This document shows positions 1 through 11,855 of a DNA stretch of 64,000 nucleotides, one piece after another. Every line of letters starts with the position of its first letter. Positions within the stretch are counted from its first letter, which is position 1. The translations under genes were made by a program, and so were the position numbers. The DNA is from Argentina anserina (taxonomy: Eukaryota; Streptophyta; Magnoliopsida; Rosales; Rosaceae): positions 26,970,001 to 27,034,000 of the forward strand of contig NC_065877.1 in the NCBI RefSeq assembly GCF_933775445.1, in the 5' to 3' direction. A model generated the notes under the pieces. The model saw only the letters and a program-made list of their open reading frames with translations, was not told the origin of the DNA and ran no database searches.

Positions 1-571
1 AAGGGGGGGGGGGGTGTTTAGGTTGGGAGGGGGAGAGATCAAATTTAATCAAGCAAAAACCTAACCTAAGTATTCAAACACTCATACCTTCAAGCTGTAG
101 GTTTCCTTAGCCACTTCCCCTCAAGAATCTCATCTTGAAACCCAGATATGCTTCTAGAGACCAACCCTTCAAAAATTTGCCTAATTCTTTCACCATTGTG
201 CGTTTTCAGCTCCCACGCCAAACTTATTATGCAAAGCTCTGTCAGTTTGAATCACACACAAAATTAATTCAATTCTCCAACTTATTGAGTTAATTTTGGC
301 CTAGTTACCTCCTAAATCAAAAGAACCCCTCACACCCTCATACGCCCACGATACCCGAGAGATGAAGAAGTTCCCAAAGATCGCCCAACAAAGCTTCGCG
401 CCGGATCTCTCGTCTTGGATTTTGTCATGAACCCTCGTCTGGTCCTCCCCCTGGAGGCACCCTGCCTACTCGACTCCCCCACGGAGCCCCCCCATATCTT
501 GGGGACACGTCCGCACGTGTGAGAGCTTGGCGACACAACGACATTGATGCCGAGATGGTTTTGATACCACT
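1..571 (-). mobile_element. LTR retrotransposon internal leader, partial
   Basis: Read on the minus strand, this segment follows directly from the LTR at 572-922. It starts with a primer-binding site at 557-569 (minus strand TGGTATCAAAACC), close to the usual initiator-tRNA-Met primer site of plant LTR elements. No gag or pol domain is recognisable, and the element runs off the left edge of the window. A poly-G run lies at the very start. It could be a TRIM/LARD-type element or the 5' end of a normal one; the other end is not visible. Confidence 0.55.
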
Positions 572-922
572 TGTCACGGACCTAACCATTCAGCTGCCAC
601 AATTGGTCCATGTAGCACTTCATCCCCATTGAGCCAGCCTTATCCAACGGGGTAATGCACTGGTTTCACCCTGCCTTGTGCTCATCAGGGGATCGGCTCC
701 AGACCCCGACCAGTGTATATGGCGGCATACTCCCTTCTTCAATGTTAAGTCTCCGACTAGCGACAAACTCCCCAAACTTAACCGGGTCGGCCTGTCTGAC
801 TCCCTAGGAAGGAGAAACCATATATCTCTCACACTCCTGATCCTAGAGCAATCCCACATATACATGAAGCTCATATAACCAACGATACCCACGATAGACA
901 CTCCCGAAAACGGGACGTGACA
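572..922 (-). mobile_element. LTR (351 bp) inserted in a P450 pseudogene
   Basis: The segment starts and ends with a perfect inverted repeat (TGTCACG ... CGTGACA) and has TG/CA termini. On the minus strand a primer-binding-site match begins two bases after its end, so this is the 5' LTR of a minus-strand element. On its right side, cytochrome P450 coding sequence begins immediately at 923, so the insertion truncated that gene. The matching 3' LTR and the target duplication lie outside the window. Confidence 0.7.
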
Positions 923-1650
923 ATATGCTTATTAGGACTCTGGCGCCCTTAACAATGTCCTAAGCAGCAACTTGGCAATCTTCACGGGCCAGTCTTGATA
1001 CCAACAATGGCCCCACAGGGTGCAACCTCATTGTTCTTTAGCAATGGCATCAATGTATAGTAAGTTGACAATGTCCTTCTCGTCGACGCATCTATCTCTT
1101 CCAATCACCATGTCTAGCTCCTCTGTTGCCTTCTTAAAAATCTTTGCCTTCATTAGGACTTCCGACATACTCCATTCTACAGTGATGGCTGAGCTCTCTG
1201 TTAGCAGCATCAATGTTGTTAGAAATGGTAAACAAATCCTAAAATTTAACCCATGACGGTGTTTATTGGGATCAACTCTACAAAGAAGTGGAAGTAAGAA
1301 TTGAAGGTTTGGAATAAGTCGAATAGACCTTTTACTAATTAGACTCGGATGACATGTGAGAGAACCAGTAAATTTTAAAAGCCTGGATTTCAGGTATCCG
1401 GGTTTGAGTCGCTAGCAATATTAAGCTTTTAACAGCATGTCATATTATTTCAGCAATTACATCTTGATATTTGCTGAATAGTATTGTTGCACAATGGAAC
1501 CAGTCATACCTGGCTAAATGCCTTGACCCATGCCTTTCAAGTTTTACTTCAAGATTAGGATCAGCAGCAAGTTGCAACAGCACATCGACCATATCTTTTG
1601 CAACAAAGTCAGGTGCCTTGCAATTTGAAATATGTTCTTCCAACACATAT
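923..1650 (-). pseudogene. CYP92A-like P450 pseudogene, truncated
   Basis: Positions 923-1213 on the minus strand match the start of exon 2 of the neighbouring P450 gene (I-helix region through the segment after the ExxR motif). Positions about 1495-1646 match the end of exon 1 (DMVDVLLQLA and VKLERHG are readable). The sequence between them corresponds to the single intron. The P450-conserved LHP and PERF/heme regions are missing, because an LTR element at 922 cuts off the 3' part. The first two thirds of exon 1 are also absent. This is a dead tandem duplicate of the gene at 2316-4074. Confidence 0.85.
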
Positions 1651-1777
1651 GATTTTTAACAAGAATCAAATATATTAACTGATAATTGTAAAAGGAGCAT
1701 CAGATACACTCTTTTGAACACAACTCGGAGACTATTTCATATCCTATGAAATTCCACGAGGGTTTGCAGTTTGATAG

Positions 1778-1811
<34 letters not shown>

Positions 1812-2315
1812 CCTATCCAGAGTGAAGGTTCACTCTGAAGTTTCAGAGTGAAGTTCCAATTTTGTCACACTTTTCGGTCAAATTTTTTCACCATAAGTGA
1901 TTCAATATCTAGGTATGCTATTCAAGATCATCTCTACAAAATTTCATCTAAATCGGACATCGTTAAGGTATTGAAATTAGATTAAATCAATGAATGAATT
2001 AAAACTGTTCAACGTAAACCGTTCGTGTAAATCTCAATTTTGAAAGCTCAAATCATTGTCAAATTGGATGAAACTTTCTAGAGATGATCTTTGCATGTCC
2101 TTCTGGCTATGAGATCATAATCTTTTCGCCTTTCTCGGATCAATTGGTGTGCTTGTGCTTGTCAGAAGACAAAGTTATGCTTGAATCAGATTTTAGGTAA
2201 CATATGAAATTTTAGAGATATAAATATTACCTTGTTTAATGGGGCGATGACAAAACAAAGTCTTACATATGAAATTTTAGCATACACGAAAAGCCATTGA
2301 TAGTAAAACCATAAA
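1651..2315. other. Intergenic, with a TA microsatellite
   Basis: The stretch contains a TA-dinucleotide run at about 1783-1808. It is followed by a short palindromic motif (AGAGTGAAGGTTCACTCT, about 1820-1837), which may mark the end of a small repeat. No coding sequence is recognisable. The last part is the 3' flank of the downstream P450 gene. Confidence 0.5.
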
Positions 2316-4074
2316 TCATAGTGAGTAAACATGAGCAGGAAGACGAGGTTCGGCGACAGCGACAAGAGGGAACTTTTTGGGTGTTGAAAGCCCAAAAATT
2401 TCTTCCATATTCAAATCTCTTTCCTTCATGCCGCCAGGCAATCTCCATCTGAAACCATGTAAGATATTCGCCAGACTCGACTGAATGACCTTAATGCCAA
2501 GACTGTAACCAGGGCACATCCTCCTCCCTGACCCAAATGGCAACAGCTCAAAGTCTTGGCCTTTGACATCAATATCCTTACCGACGAACCTTTCAGGGCA
2601 GAACTCATTCGGATTGTCCCACAAGTTAGGGTCTCTTCCTATTGTCCACACACTTACTAGAACTCTGGTGCCCATAGGAATGTCATAGCCAGCTACTTGG
2701 CAATCTTCACGTGCTAGTCTTGGCACCAACAGGGGTGCCACGGGGTGCAGCCTCATGGTTTCCTTGGCAATGGCATCAATGAAAGGCAAGTTAACAATAT
2801 CCTTCTCCTCGACCCATCGTTCTCTTCCGATCACCCTGTCTAGCTCCTCAGTTGCCTTCTTGAAAATCTCCGGCTTCCTTAGAAGCTCCGACATTGCCCA
2901 CTCTACCGTCACTGCTGAGCTCTCTGTTCCACCAGCAATTAGGTCCTGATGGTCACGGTCAACAAAAATATAAATTAATATACACAGTGCTAATACTCCA
3001 ATATGAAAGTATAAATTTTTAGAACATGGCCGGACATGCTTTATATTCCCATGCCACCCACTATGTGTACATAAAGGACCTGGACATTATTTTACACTAG
3101 TGGAGGATGACTAGGACTTATTTTAAGTTGTTGTGGTTTGTTATATGTATTATTGCATACAGAAATGATAGTACCTGAGTGAAGGCCTTGACTCCATGCC
3201 TCTCAAGCTTAACTTCAAGGTTGGGATCATCCGCTAGCTGCAAGAGCACATCAACCATATCTGTTGCAACAAAGCCCTTTGCCTTCTTCTTCTCAATATG
3301 TTCATCCAACACATGCTCCAAGAATTTATCCAGTTTCTTGCTCAGAGCCTTCATTCTCTTTATATACCCCTGCAAGTCCAAGAAATCAAGCCAAGGAATC
3401 GAATCACCAATATTCAATACTCCACTTAGCAAGAACAGCTCATCAAGCATTTTCTTGAACTCGTCGGGGCTGACTATCGCCTCCTTTGACTCGTCGGTGT
3501 ACTTCTTTCCGAGCACCATCCGGCTTATAACATTAAGACTCACAGTGGAGAGGTGGTCTTTGAGCAAAATGTTGGTGTTGGAGGACTTATACAAGCCTCT
3601 AAGCAAAGCACTCATTTCTTCTCTTCTTATGTATTCATATGACTCTAAACGTTTGTTGCTGAAAAGCTCCATGATGCACATTTTACGAGCCTGGCGCCAA
3701 TATGGGCCGTAAGGGGACCAAGTGATGTCCGAGTAGTTGTAAGTTGTGTGTTTGCCGGCCGCGAACTTGGGCCGCCCGGCGAAGTTGACATCGTGAGTTT
3801 TGAGGAAGGCCTTGGCCATTTCTACGGAGGATCCCACGACTACCGGAAAAGATCCGAATTTGAGCTGCATGATTGGCCCATATTTTTGGGAGAGGGCATG
3901 GACGGAGCGGTGGGGGAGATCGCCTATGAGGTTAAGGTTTCCAATGATGGGCCATGGTTTTGGGCCAGGCGGCAACTTAAGCTTGCGGCGGCGGAGATGG
4001 CGGGAGAGGAGGAGGAGGAGGGCTAGAGCTCCCAGCCAAGCCGCTGCATATGTAACCCAAGTAGTGGCTTCCAT
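2316..4074 (-). CDS. Cytochrome P450, CYP92A-like
   Basis: The gene has two exons (4074-3175 and 2945-2316) and one phase-0 GT-AG intron after ..AFTQ, giving a 509-residue protein, the usual CYP92 length. An N-terminal membrane anchor is followed by the proline hinge PPGPKPWP (about residues 34-41). The oxygen-binding I-helix reads AGGTES (about 304). The ExxR motif is ETMR (about 362-365), PERF follows, and the heme loop FGSGRRMCPG has its cysteine at about 444. Family members are ER-anchored monooxygenases that need NADPH-P450 reductase. CYP92 proteins are often annotated as flavonoid 3'-hydroxylase-like or homoterpene (TMTT) synthase-like, but the substrate cannot be read from sequence. 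All catalytic motifs are present and no frame break is seen. A close paralogue lies at 42472-44395, and truncated copies flank this gene on both sides. Confidence 0.93.
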
Positions 4075-4131
4075 TTTTTAATGTGGAGAAGAGCAAATTT
4101 GAGCTATAATGCTTCCAGTTGCGGGGGAAGG

Positions 4132-4142
4132 TTATATATAAT
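4132..4142 (-). promoter_or_regulatory. Probable TATA box of the P450 gene
   Basis: On the minus strand the sequence reads TTATATATAAC about 60 bases upstream of the start codon at 4074. The paralogue at 42472-44395 has a comparable TATA box at a similar distance. Confidence 0.5.
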
Positions 4143-4770
4143 AGAAATAGACAGCGTGGTTTGTGTCATCATTATTTGACTAATTAGTTAAACTAACTAA
4201 AGAAAACACCCTTTTCAGACTTCCATTTATAAAATTGATTGAAGATTTCAGTTCAGATTAACTATTTGTCACTTTTCACTCCAAGAATCTGCAACGTGAT
4301 TCATACACCGTTAGCCACATGATTCAATTATAGAAAAGACTAGTCGGTGATGATCACTGTATCTCATCAGCAATATATTGGTATAAAGCAAAGTAGCCTG
4401 CTTATTGGTAGAATAATTAGTATCTTTTAACACCAAGAAACACAATTTGGTTGTTGAATCATCTTGATTTTGTTTGAGGGTGAATTAGATTAATCAAGTG
4501 AAATTTCTAGGAGATTAGTAGTAGGACAGTGACTAAACTTTGGTGTTTTGGTCCAAATCGCTTTTTCAAATACATTGGTCCTTAACAAAAACTTCAATAT
4601 TAGTGTCTTTCAATAGTATTTTCGAAAACATGGACTATTCACCGACTCAATAATTTATGTATTTGGTTGGTGGGGAGGAGTGATAGAATTGTCCGTTTGC
4701 TCAGAGAACCATTTTCTGTTTCTTGTCAATTTCTTAGAAATTATTTGGTTGAATCAGGATACTGAAACAT

Positions 4771-4950
4771 AAAGGCCGTGACCACTGCCCTTGGCTAAGT
4801 TGGTAAGAGTCTAGCTGGGCAACCCCCGTACTGAGGTTCGATACACGCTCGGATCAGAGTTTATATTAATCTATTCTTTGTGGCAAGGGAAGGAAACATT
4901 TTGACATAACCTCCGCCGTTGATTGACCGATCCCATCAAAAGAAAGAGAA
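4771..4950 (+). mobile_element. tRNA-derived SINE
   Basis: The segment contains a good RNA polymerase III A box (TGGCTAAGTTGG) and, about 35 bases later, a B box (GGTTCGATAC), as in tRNA-derived SINEs. The flanks do not pair into an acceptor stem, so it is not a tRNA gene. It ends near an A-rich stretch around 4935-4950. Exact borders are uncertain. Confidence 0.55.
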
Positions 4951-4984
4951 ACTTATTAGTGGGAATCTTAAGTTGGACGACTGC

Positions 4985-5165
4985 AATCTTTCATCACCTC
5001 GGCGGTCATATCATGTTCCGACGAAAATGACGGGAATAAACCAAATTTGAGATGCATGATGGGTCTATACTTTTTGGTCAAGGAATGGACAAACGGTGGG
5101 GAAGATGGCCTATATAATTGAAGTTGCCAATAATGGGGAGGATGTGGGCATGTGGCCAGAGAGGA
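4985..5165 (-). pseudogene. P450 N-terminal fragment (CYP92A-like)
   Basis: Minus-strand sequence here resembles the region just after the proline hinge of the adjacent P450 (compare PIMHLKFG here with PIMQLKFG in the intact gene). Homology starts abruptly and covers only about 60 codons. No start codon, intron or catalytic part is present. It is another leftover of tandem P450 duplication. Confidence 0.7.
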
Positions 5166-6600
5166 ATTCCTCTCTACCACGGTTTGGGATAGGAATGCAA
5201 TAAGTGTGTTCCGCATACCGTTGTATTGGTTTGTAGGTTTTTTTTTTCATTTCCTGAGAATGGTAGTAGTTTGTGGTTCAAGTGTATGTGGGGAAATTCA
5301 AAATCAAGTACACCAAAAAATAATTTTCTCAACATTACACTATTTTAGAATAAAAATTGCTACTATTTTTTTAAAGGTAAAAAATTGCTATTATTTTGAA
5401 GTATAGGAAAAGTAATATCTCTTCACTAGTGTATATATAGCTCAAGAGTTTTTTTCACCAACAGTCCCTCAACTCTGGTGTACCTACCAATGTGATACCT
5501 CAACTCTTAATCGTACCAATGTGATACCCAGACTCTAGTATTGCTATCATTGAAGTACTTCCGTCAGTTTTTTTTCAACTTCTCCGTCATCTTGGTGACG
5601 TGGCAAGTACGTGAGGCCCACAAAAAGGGTTTAAAGACAAAATTAACCTCATCTGAGAGAATCAATGTTTTTCCCGCCCTTTACCTTGAGAAAGACACCC
5701 AACAATTCTAATTTTGGCGCCAATTTTCCCTCCATACTCCTTAATTTGTGTCTCTTATCTAAACTAAAGAACTACCGCCAACCAGTCGACCACAATCTGA
5801 TAAAACCTAGATCAATCTTATTTTCTATTTTTACCCTAGCACTTGTTAAACTAACAGAATAAATATATAAATTTATATGGAACATCTCATTTCCACAATC
5901 TCATAAGAATATAGAAACACATAACTTAACGAAATTCAAATACATATTTAAATACAATCTCATTGCCACCTTTTATGTTAATCTGCCATGACAAAAATCT
6001 TTACCAAACACAGCATAATGATTCTACGAAACTTTTCAATCTTGAGCTTAAGACTTGAGTAGAGAAAGAGGGCTAGGCCCGGGGGGGGGGGGGGGGTTTC
6101 AGGGACAACACAGCCTACCACGAAACTTTCAATCTACAAGAGCAAAGTTTTTTTTTTTTTGACTCTTAAAAAAAATCTTCCACCAGCTGGCAATTTATCT
6201 TCTACATTGAAATTGACATTTACTGCATTTCCATTTGACCTTTACCGACAGAGTTTGGTAAAAATTCAAAATGTGTAGAACGTGTCAAAACAAGGGCGGG
6301 ATTCAATCACTAGGTAATATAGCAACCATGGGTTTTGGTGTGCCGTTGCTAGACAATTTTGGAAAATGATCTAGACCAAAATAGAAAAACATGACAGGTA
6401 CTCTGTTTGCCAAAAATGAGAAATCTTGCCATTACTAAAAGTTGCCGGATCAAGCTTGACCTTGTGTTTTCTTACAAGGGGCGGATCGCTGTTTATCCAG
6501 ACTAGATTCCCACCATTCTTATCATTCTCTTTCATCGGTTGAGAGAACAGTCGGGATAAAACAGGAAGAAGAATATTTCGGAAGGACAGTCGGATTTAAC
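5166..6600. other. Intergenic, repeat-like and AT-rich
   Basis: No gene is recognised. The part around 5450-5640 has the look of a dispersed plant repeat, because the phrase 'accaatgtgatac' recurs. A poly-G run of about 17 bases lies near 6080-6097 and a T run near 6150. The end of this stretch is the 5' flank of the plus-strand gene that begins at 6706. Confidence 0.4.
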
Positions 6601-6705
6601 ACCCTGTTGACCGGGTCTCCGATCCGACCGTCTAGTGTTCCGATAAGTGTTCCGGTCATTTTTACGATGTTGGTGATACCAAGTTGGGGAGAGTTGGAGA
6701 ATTCC

Positions 6706-7461
6706 ATGGCCGGAAAAGGTGATCATGGTGTTTCAGAAGACACTGATTCTCGGATTCCGGGTGAAAGCGATGAGGAAAGTTGTGTTGAAGAAACGGCCGG
6801 TGGCAGCTGGGAGGATTTGATTCCGGTTATTGCGGCGGAGGCGAAGGTGTTTGCGGTGGTGGTTTTGGCTTTGTGCACCACCAGCCCTCCCATTGGGATT
6901 ACATTATCAGCTGTTCTGTATTTGTTTCCGGAATTTACGTGTAAGCACTTTTCTTGGTTAATGGAGACTTGCTCGAATGCGAAATCGGGTTTGCGATATA
7001 TGGCTAAAAGGATCGGCTATGCAGTATTGGTTTTAACGACTGATGTGAGGGTTGTTAGAGTAAAGAGTGATGATGGTGGTGTGTTTGAATTGGTTGAACC
7101 TGAGGTTGAATCAGATTCGGACGTCTCAGACTCTTCAATTGAAGAGATTGATGCTGTGAAGCTTAGCGCTAGGGTGTGTTTTGATGAAGGTAATAGTCAG
7201 AAGACTAGTTTGATTGAGTATTTGGTTGTTGATGATGAGAAGTGGAAGAAGATTGATGAGGGTGATCATACAGATGACTTATCCGTTAACGTTGGTAAGA
7301 AGGGTAAGAGTAAGGGCAGAAGAAAGTTTGTGCCTAAGATGGGAGCAGAGTTTATAAAGAAGATTGTGCCCAAGAAATTGCGTAATAAGAAGAGTAAGAA
7401 GCATCAGTCTGGGACGGAGCCGGAGCCAAAGGCAATGAGTTTGCATAGAATGATGGATTGA
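6706..7461 (+). CDS. Unknown plant protein with hydrophobic segment and basic tail
   Basis: This is a single-exon frame of 251 residues and the only host gene here on the plus strand. I chose the ATG at 6706, in good context (TTCCATGGCC). The frame stays open upstream to an ATG at 6607 (284 residues), so a longer form is possible. The protein starts with an acidic, Ser/Glu-rich stretch. Next comes a hydrophobic segment (about residues 48-75), then an acidic middle region, and finally a strongly Lys/Arg-rich tail (about 200-240). I do not recognise the family. One membrane-associated segment with a nuclear-type basic tail is what the composition suggests; no function can be assigned. A receptor-kinase fragment begins about 12 bases after the stop. 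Confidence 0.65.
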   Translation: MAGKGDHGVSEDTDSRIPGESDEESCVEETAGGSWEDLIPVIAAEAKVFAVVVLALCTTSPPIGITLSAVLYLFPEFTCKHFSWLMETCSNAKSGLRYMAKRIGYAVLVLTTDVRVVRVKSDDGGVFELVEPEVESDSDVSDSSIEEIDAVKLSARVCFDEGNSQKTSLIEYLVVDDEKWKKIDEGDHTDDLSVNVGKKGKSKGRRKFVPKMGAEFIKKIVPKKLRNKKSKKHQSGTEPEPKAMSLHRMMD

Positions 7462-7472
7462 GTGTACAAGAG

Positions 7473-7860
7473 CACTTGTAGAGTTTTGTCCACGAACTCT
7501 TCATCCTGTATCATCATTTAACACATCCAATCGAAAACCACCGTCTAATATCTGTCCAGAGACTCAGAAGCGGATTCCAATACCAGAACTACAACCTTTG
7601 TTGTACAGGCTCCCACAGTCACAGGATCGATTTGCGCTCTACCTGTGGCACTGCAACTACACTTATACGAAATGCAGTAGGGCAAAAGTAAAAAAGACAG
7701 ATTTTGAACGTCATAAGAGTAGGTGAAAAGAAAGAGGAGGTAAGGTCTGTGGGAACGTAAATCTCACTCTTTTAGGACTGATAGTTTCCCAGAATCATCT
7801 CGGGCGACTTTTACAGTCGTAGTTGTACTACTACTATTGCTCATGTCAATTACAAAATTC
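7473..7860 (-). pseudogene. LRK10L receptor ectodomain fragment
   Basis: The minus strand aligns in blocks with exon 1 of the intact receptor kinase at 38224-40803. One block covers the Cys-rich end of the ectodomain (7473-7580). Another covers the part around the conserved CPSSY motif and the following Asn-rich stretch (about 7735-7850). The frame is broken throughout and no kinase part is attached. It is a decayed member of the tandem receptor-kinase family. Confidence 0.65.
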
Positions 7861-8298
7861 GTTTTCCGAATGTATCTAGCAAAGATCCTTTTTCACCCGG
7901 GAAATGTTGACCCAGCGGAATTTGTAGAACCTTTTAAGTGCACCCAGTACATACAAAACCTGGAAACCTTACTCATTTATCTTTATTCAACTCCATAGTT
8001 TCCATCTCTTCTGATCAACCTGATGCATGATTTGAAGAAGGACTAACTAACTCTCATACATCTCATGATCATTGCTTATTTGCCTATACTAAATTAAACA
8101 CCAAAAACGTTAAAATTAATCAAATGACATAGTCGTAGCAATGGAAGCATGTAACAACACCTCAGAAAAATTGGTAAGAGATACATTAGAAAAACAAAAG
8201 CAAAAACGTTGGAACTTGGACTAGGCTATTTTTATAAGTTGAAAGCTATAACTGTTTTTTTATTCAAGTTAAAATTATAAAATATCAAAAATTGGGTC

Positions 8299-10730
8299 TC
8301 ACCATGTTTCAGATTCTGGGGGTTTAATCATAGATTCTTCTGCATCACTGCTAACAGTTTGCTCATTGATGGCTGGTTCTGTAGGAGTAAACAACAAAGG
8401 TTTCGGTGGAACTGTCAAGGAATGAAGGGGTCCTTCCAACATCTCTACAACTTTGCTCATTGATGGTCGATCAGATGGCATGGTTTGAATGCAACCAAGA
8501 CTAATTAGTATCATCTTCCGTACTGTTTCATTCTCCTCTTCCGGAATTGTGCTGAAAAAGCTTTCGTCATTACCTAGCTCCAGGTCTTTGTAGATATAAT
8601 TTGGAAACATTTCACTTGTATGGGACACATCAGAATGTAAATTTCTTCTTGCCCCAACCATTTCAAGAACCATCATCCCGTAGCTGTAAACATCAGACTT
8701 ATGCGAGACTCCGCCAAAGTTGCGACTAAATACTTCAGGTGCAATGTACCCTGCCGTTCCTCTTGTTCCCAACATTGACACGATACTTTCCTAGTCTTGC
8801 ACAGTTTAGCAAGACCAAAATCAGCTATTTTTGGACAGAAGTCTTTATCCAAAAGAATGTTTTGTGGCTTTATGTCGAAATGCAAAATTCTAGTGTTACA
8901 ACCACGGTGCAAGTACTCCAGTCCTCGCGCTACCCCGACTGCAATTTCAGATAATGTGTTCCATTCTAAGTGGCAACTTGCCTCTAAAGATCCTTGGTTG
9001 TTTATAAACTTATCCAAGGATCCATTAGGCATGTATTCATAGATCAGAGCCCTTTTGTTTCTCTGGTAACAGAATCCCAAAAGTGTGACTACATTGACAT
9101 GGGAAGTTCGACCAATGCTAGCAACTTCATTAATAAATTCTTCTCCATCACCCTTTGATTCACTTAGGACTTTGACTGCCACAAGAGGGCCATCCGGCAA
9201 CTTTCCTTTGTACACAGTTCCATATCCTCCTTTACCAATTTGATCTCCAAATGAGTTGGTCATTTTCACCACATCTGGGTAACTATACCGGTTGGGGGCA
9301 ATCGATCCGTAATTCCTTATAAATGCATCGATGTCCAACTCATTCCTCTGTCCTTTTTTGAGGAAGATCATTTTCTTCCTTGATGTGTACATAATATATA
9401 TGACGATTAGGAAAGCCCCAGAAACTCCTGCAGAAATGCATATGTGGATAAAAAATTGAGTTTAGATTGTGAAACCATGATAGAAATATCAAATGTAAGT
9501 TATAAATACACCGTATGTACGTACCTATGATCTTATATAGAGATGTTGAATTTGAACCAGCTATAGAAAAAAAAATTGTTAGAGCTCGAGGCTTTTCAAT
9601 AGTGGCATAATCATCAAAGTTGCGGGCAACATGAAAGTGACATAATGATCAAGGTTGTAATTCTCATCCAAAAATTAAAAAGATCAACGTTGTAACATAA
9701 TCAAATAGCGACAATGGTTGACATTGTACTGATGATGGTGCCCCTTAGGTATTGAATATGATACGCGCATTTATAATTTATATTTTTTTTTGTCACTTGT
9801 TATGTTCTTGCGCTCCAACAAATGTAAGTTACTAAAATATCAGCTAGAAAGCCATCTCATCCTAATTGTGGTTACCAGCTTTTGATTTTAATTTGCAAAA
9901 GAAATAATGAAATCATCGATACCTGGTGATGAATTGGGGGTTGCTGAATCTGAACCACATGTTGTTGCTGAAGTTCCATTCTGGCAAAAGCAAATGAAGT
10001 CAAGACTAGTAGTGTTCTGCCCACAATATCCTCCAGAGGCCGCACAGTCGTTGCAAAGACCATTAACATTATTCTGCACATTCAACTCAAAACCACCTTT
10101 TACATAAGCCTGGATGGTTGATGTTTGATTGTTGTCGAGCGCATTAGCAGCCGACGCAGACACTGGAACCAAAACCACAGATGTACAGATGGTATCTGGA
10201 TTCTTAGCAGTTTGCTTCTCTGTGAGAAACGAAACGGTGACGTTACTGCTGCAATAATGCGTGATAGCAGAAACATTAACCCCTGATGATACTAGAGTTG
10301 CAGACAAACTGCATCCGTAGTAAAAAGACACGTTTTGAGGGCCAGATGCGTAATGAAACAGAGAGTAGTTGAGGTCTGTGGTAATATAACTCGAAGGACA
10401 GAGAGTCGTCCAATAATCCTCCCTTGCAACTGTCACAGTCGGAATTGCTGTAGTAGTTCTATTGCTCATGTCGAGAAGTCTGAAATCGATTTTCTTCATG
10501 GTGATCATCGGGACATCGTCATCAGTGCATGTAGCCCCAAACCCGGATTTGCCACAATATTCGGGTCTGGTCCCTCCCCAAAAGGGGTAAGAGATGTGGC
10601 TCTTGACGCCCCCGCAGGTAATAGGTTGGCTGCAGTTGCCATATTCGACTGTGTCGGCACATACACTGAATGGAAGGTTGATTGAGAAAGAGAACACGAT
10701 CCAAAGGAAAGGCAGAAGGGAGTAGTTCAT
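8299..10730 (-). pseudogene. LRK10L-type receptor-like kinase, frameshifted
   Basis: There are three exons, 10730-9923, 9560-9525 and 9427-8299, all joined in phase 1. Exon 1 encodes a signal peptide and a GUB_WAK-type Cys-rich ectodomain with many N-glycosylation sites. Exon 2 is a 12-codon linker. Exon 3 holds the transmembrane helix and the kinase: GKGGYG loop, AVKVL lysine, non-RD catalytic loop HFDIKPQN and DFG. Compared with the intact paralogue, one base is missing at about 8787-8791, just after [12 protein letters not shown]. This changes frame before the APE motif and removes the whole C-lobe. The old frame resumes downstream and stays open to 8299, so the lesion looks recent. A sequencing error is possible. 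An upstream in-frame ATG exists at 10802; the one at 10730 gives a better signal peptide. Family members are plasma-membrane receptor kinases tied to immunity and stress. Confidence 0.85.
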
Positions 10731-11184
10731 ATTTTCTGGATGAAAACTGGGAGCAACCGAGCAAGGCGAAGAAATTGATATTACGTAGAAAAGGGTTGCC
10801 AATTAGGACTAACTTGCAGCTATCCCCGGGCCCTTGAAGTGTTCAAAGAAGTGACGTGATGTAACAACTGCTGGGGTAGAAGATTCCTAGCTACACGGCT
10901 ACTCCTTGTGCCAAGTTTTATACAGTTGAAAGGTCTTCAAAATTTATAATGACATAGAAGTCCTTCTCTCCCAATAAGAACATTTAATTTTTCAATTTTG
11001 TGATGCGGAGGTGGTGGCAGGTGAATTGGTGATGACGGCAGTTCGCAGTTCTGGAACTGGAAGTCACTTTGCAACTACAATCCTCAACCAATGGCCCATG
11101 CGATGTACGGTTCAACCAATCTTACATAATTGATAAAACCCAAAGAAGGAGCCAGTTTACGGCCTTGTTTTCAGAAATATGGTT
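10731..11184. other. Upstream flank of the frameshifted receptor kinase
   Basis: This is the presumed promoter region of the minus-strand receptor kinase. I see no coding sequence and no convincing core-promoter motif. Confidence 0.35.
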
Positions 11185-11855
11185 GTAAGTAGGCTCAAGC
11201 CGCTCGTGTTCGGTTCGATTTTAGCTCGTTCGGCTTGAACTCATAAAACAAATGAGTAAAGTTTGAGCTCAATATTAAGCCTGATCTTGAAAATGAGCCG
11301 AGTTTAAACAACAAATATTCGGCTCGTTCGACTCGTTTAGCTCGCGAGCTAGCTCGAACTCGTTTATTAAGTTTGACTTAATAACTTTTATAATATATAT
11401 ATAATATAATTTTTATATGAGAAATAATATTAAATATGATTATAAATAATAATTAAATGAAACCATAATTTTATTGTACATTATATAAATAGTGTTTATT
11501 ATGAGCCATAATTCGATCAATTCCATAAATTTTTCACCATCCCAAATGACCATATCCTTAAAAAACAAACAACTCACATTGTCAATTCGTCATTGACCAC
11601 AAACATGTACTCTACTATTCTATTCTTTCTTAATTAAAAGAGATTTTATATGATATTATGACATCAAATTTAATTTTATTTTGAATTTTTTTATTTTAAA
11701 ATATTAATTTCAAATGATTCAAGCCGGCCTAAGCCGAGCTTGAACATGAAGGTAAAAAATCAAATTTTAGCTTGATTCGAACTCGATCGAATGAAAACAA
11801 GTCAAACATTAACAACCTAGTACTCAGCTCGACTCGGCCCATTTACACCCCTATT
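11185..11855. mobile_element. MITE-like non-autonomous repeat
   Basis: The two ends are rich in the motifs GGCTCGTTCGGCTCGAAC-like and GCTCGACTCGGCCCATTTACACCCC, and the ends are roughly inverted relative to each other. The interior is very AT-rich and non-coding. This layout is common for dispersed non-autonomous DNA elements in plant genomes, but the exact termini and target duplication were not resolved. Confidence 0.45.

Noticed and set aside
330..901. Short open frames in and beside the leftmost LTR
   Set aside because: They overlap LTR and primer-site sequence and show no gag or pol similarity.
4783..4855. tRNA gene with A and B boxes
   Set aside because: Acceptor and anticodon stems do not pair; better explained as a tRNA-derived SINE.
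6079..6097. Poly-G run as a functional G-quadruplex element (also at 1-14)
   Set aside because: A homopolymer alone is weak evidence and may be a sequencing or assembly effect.
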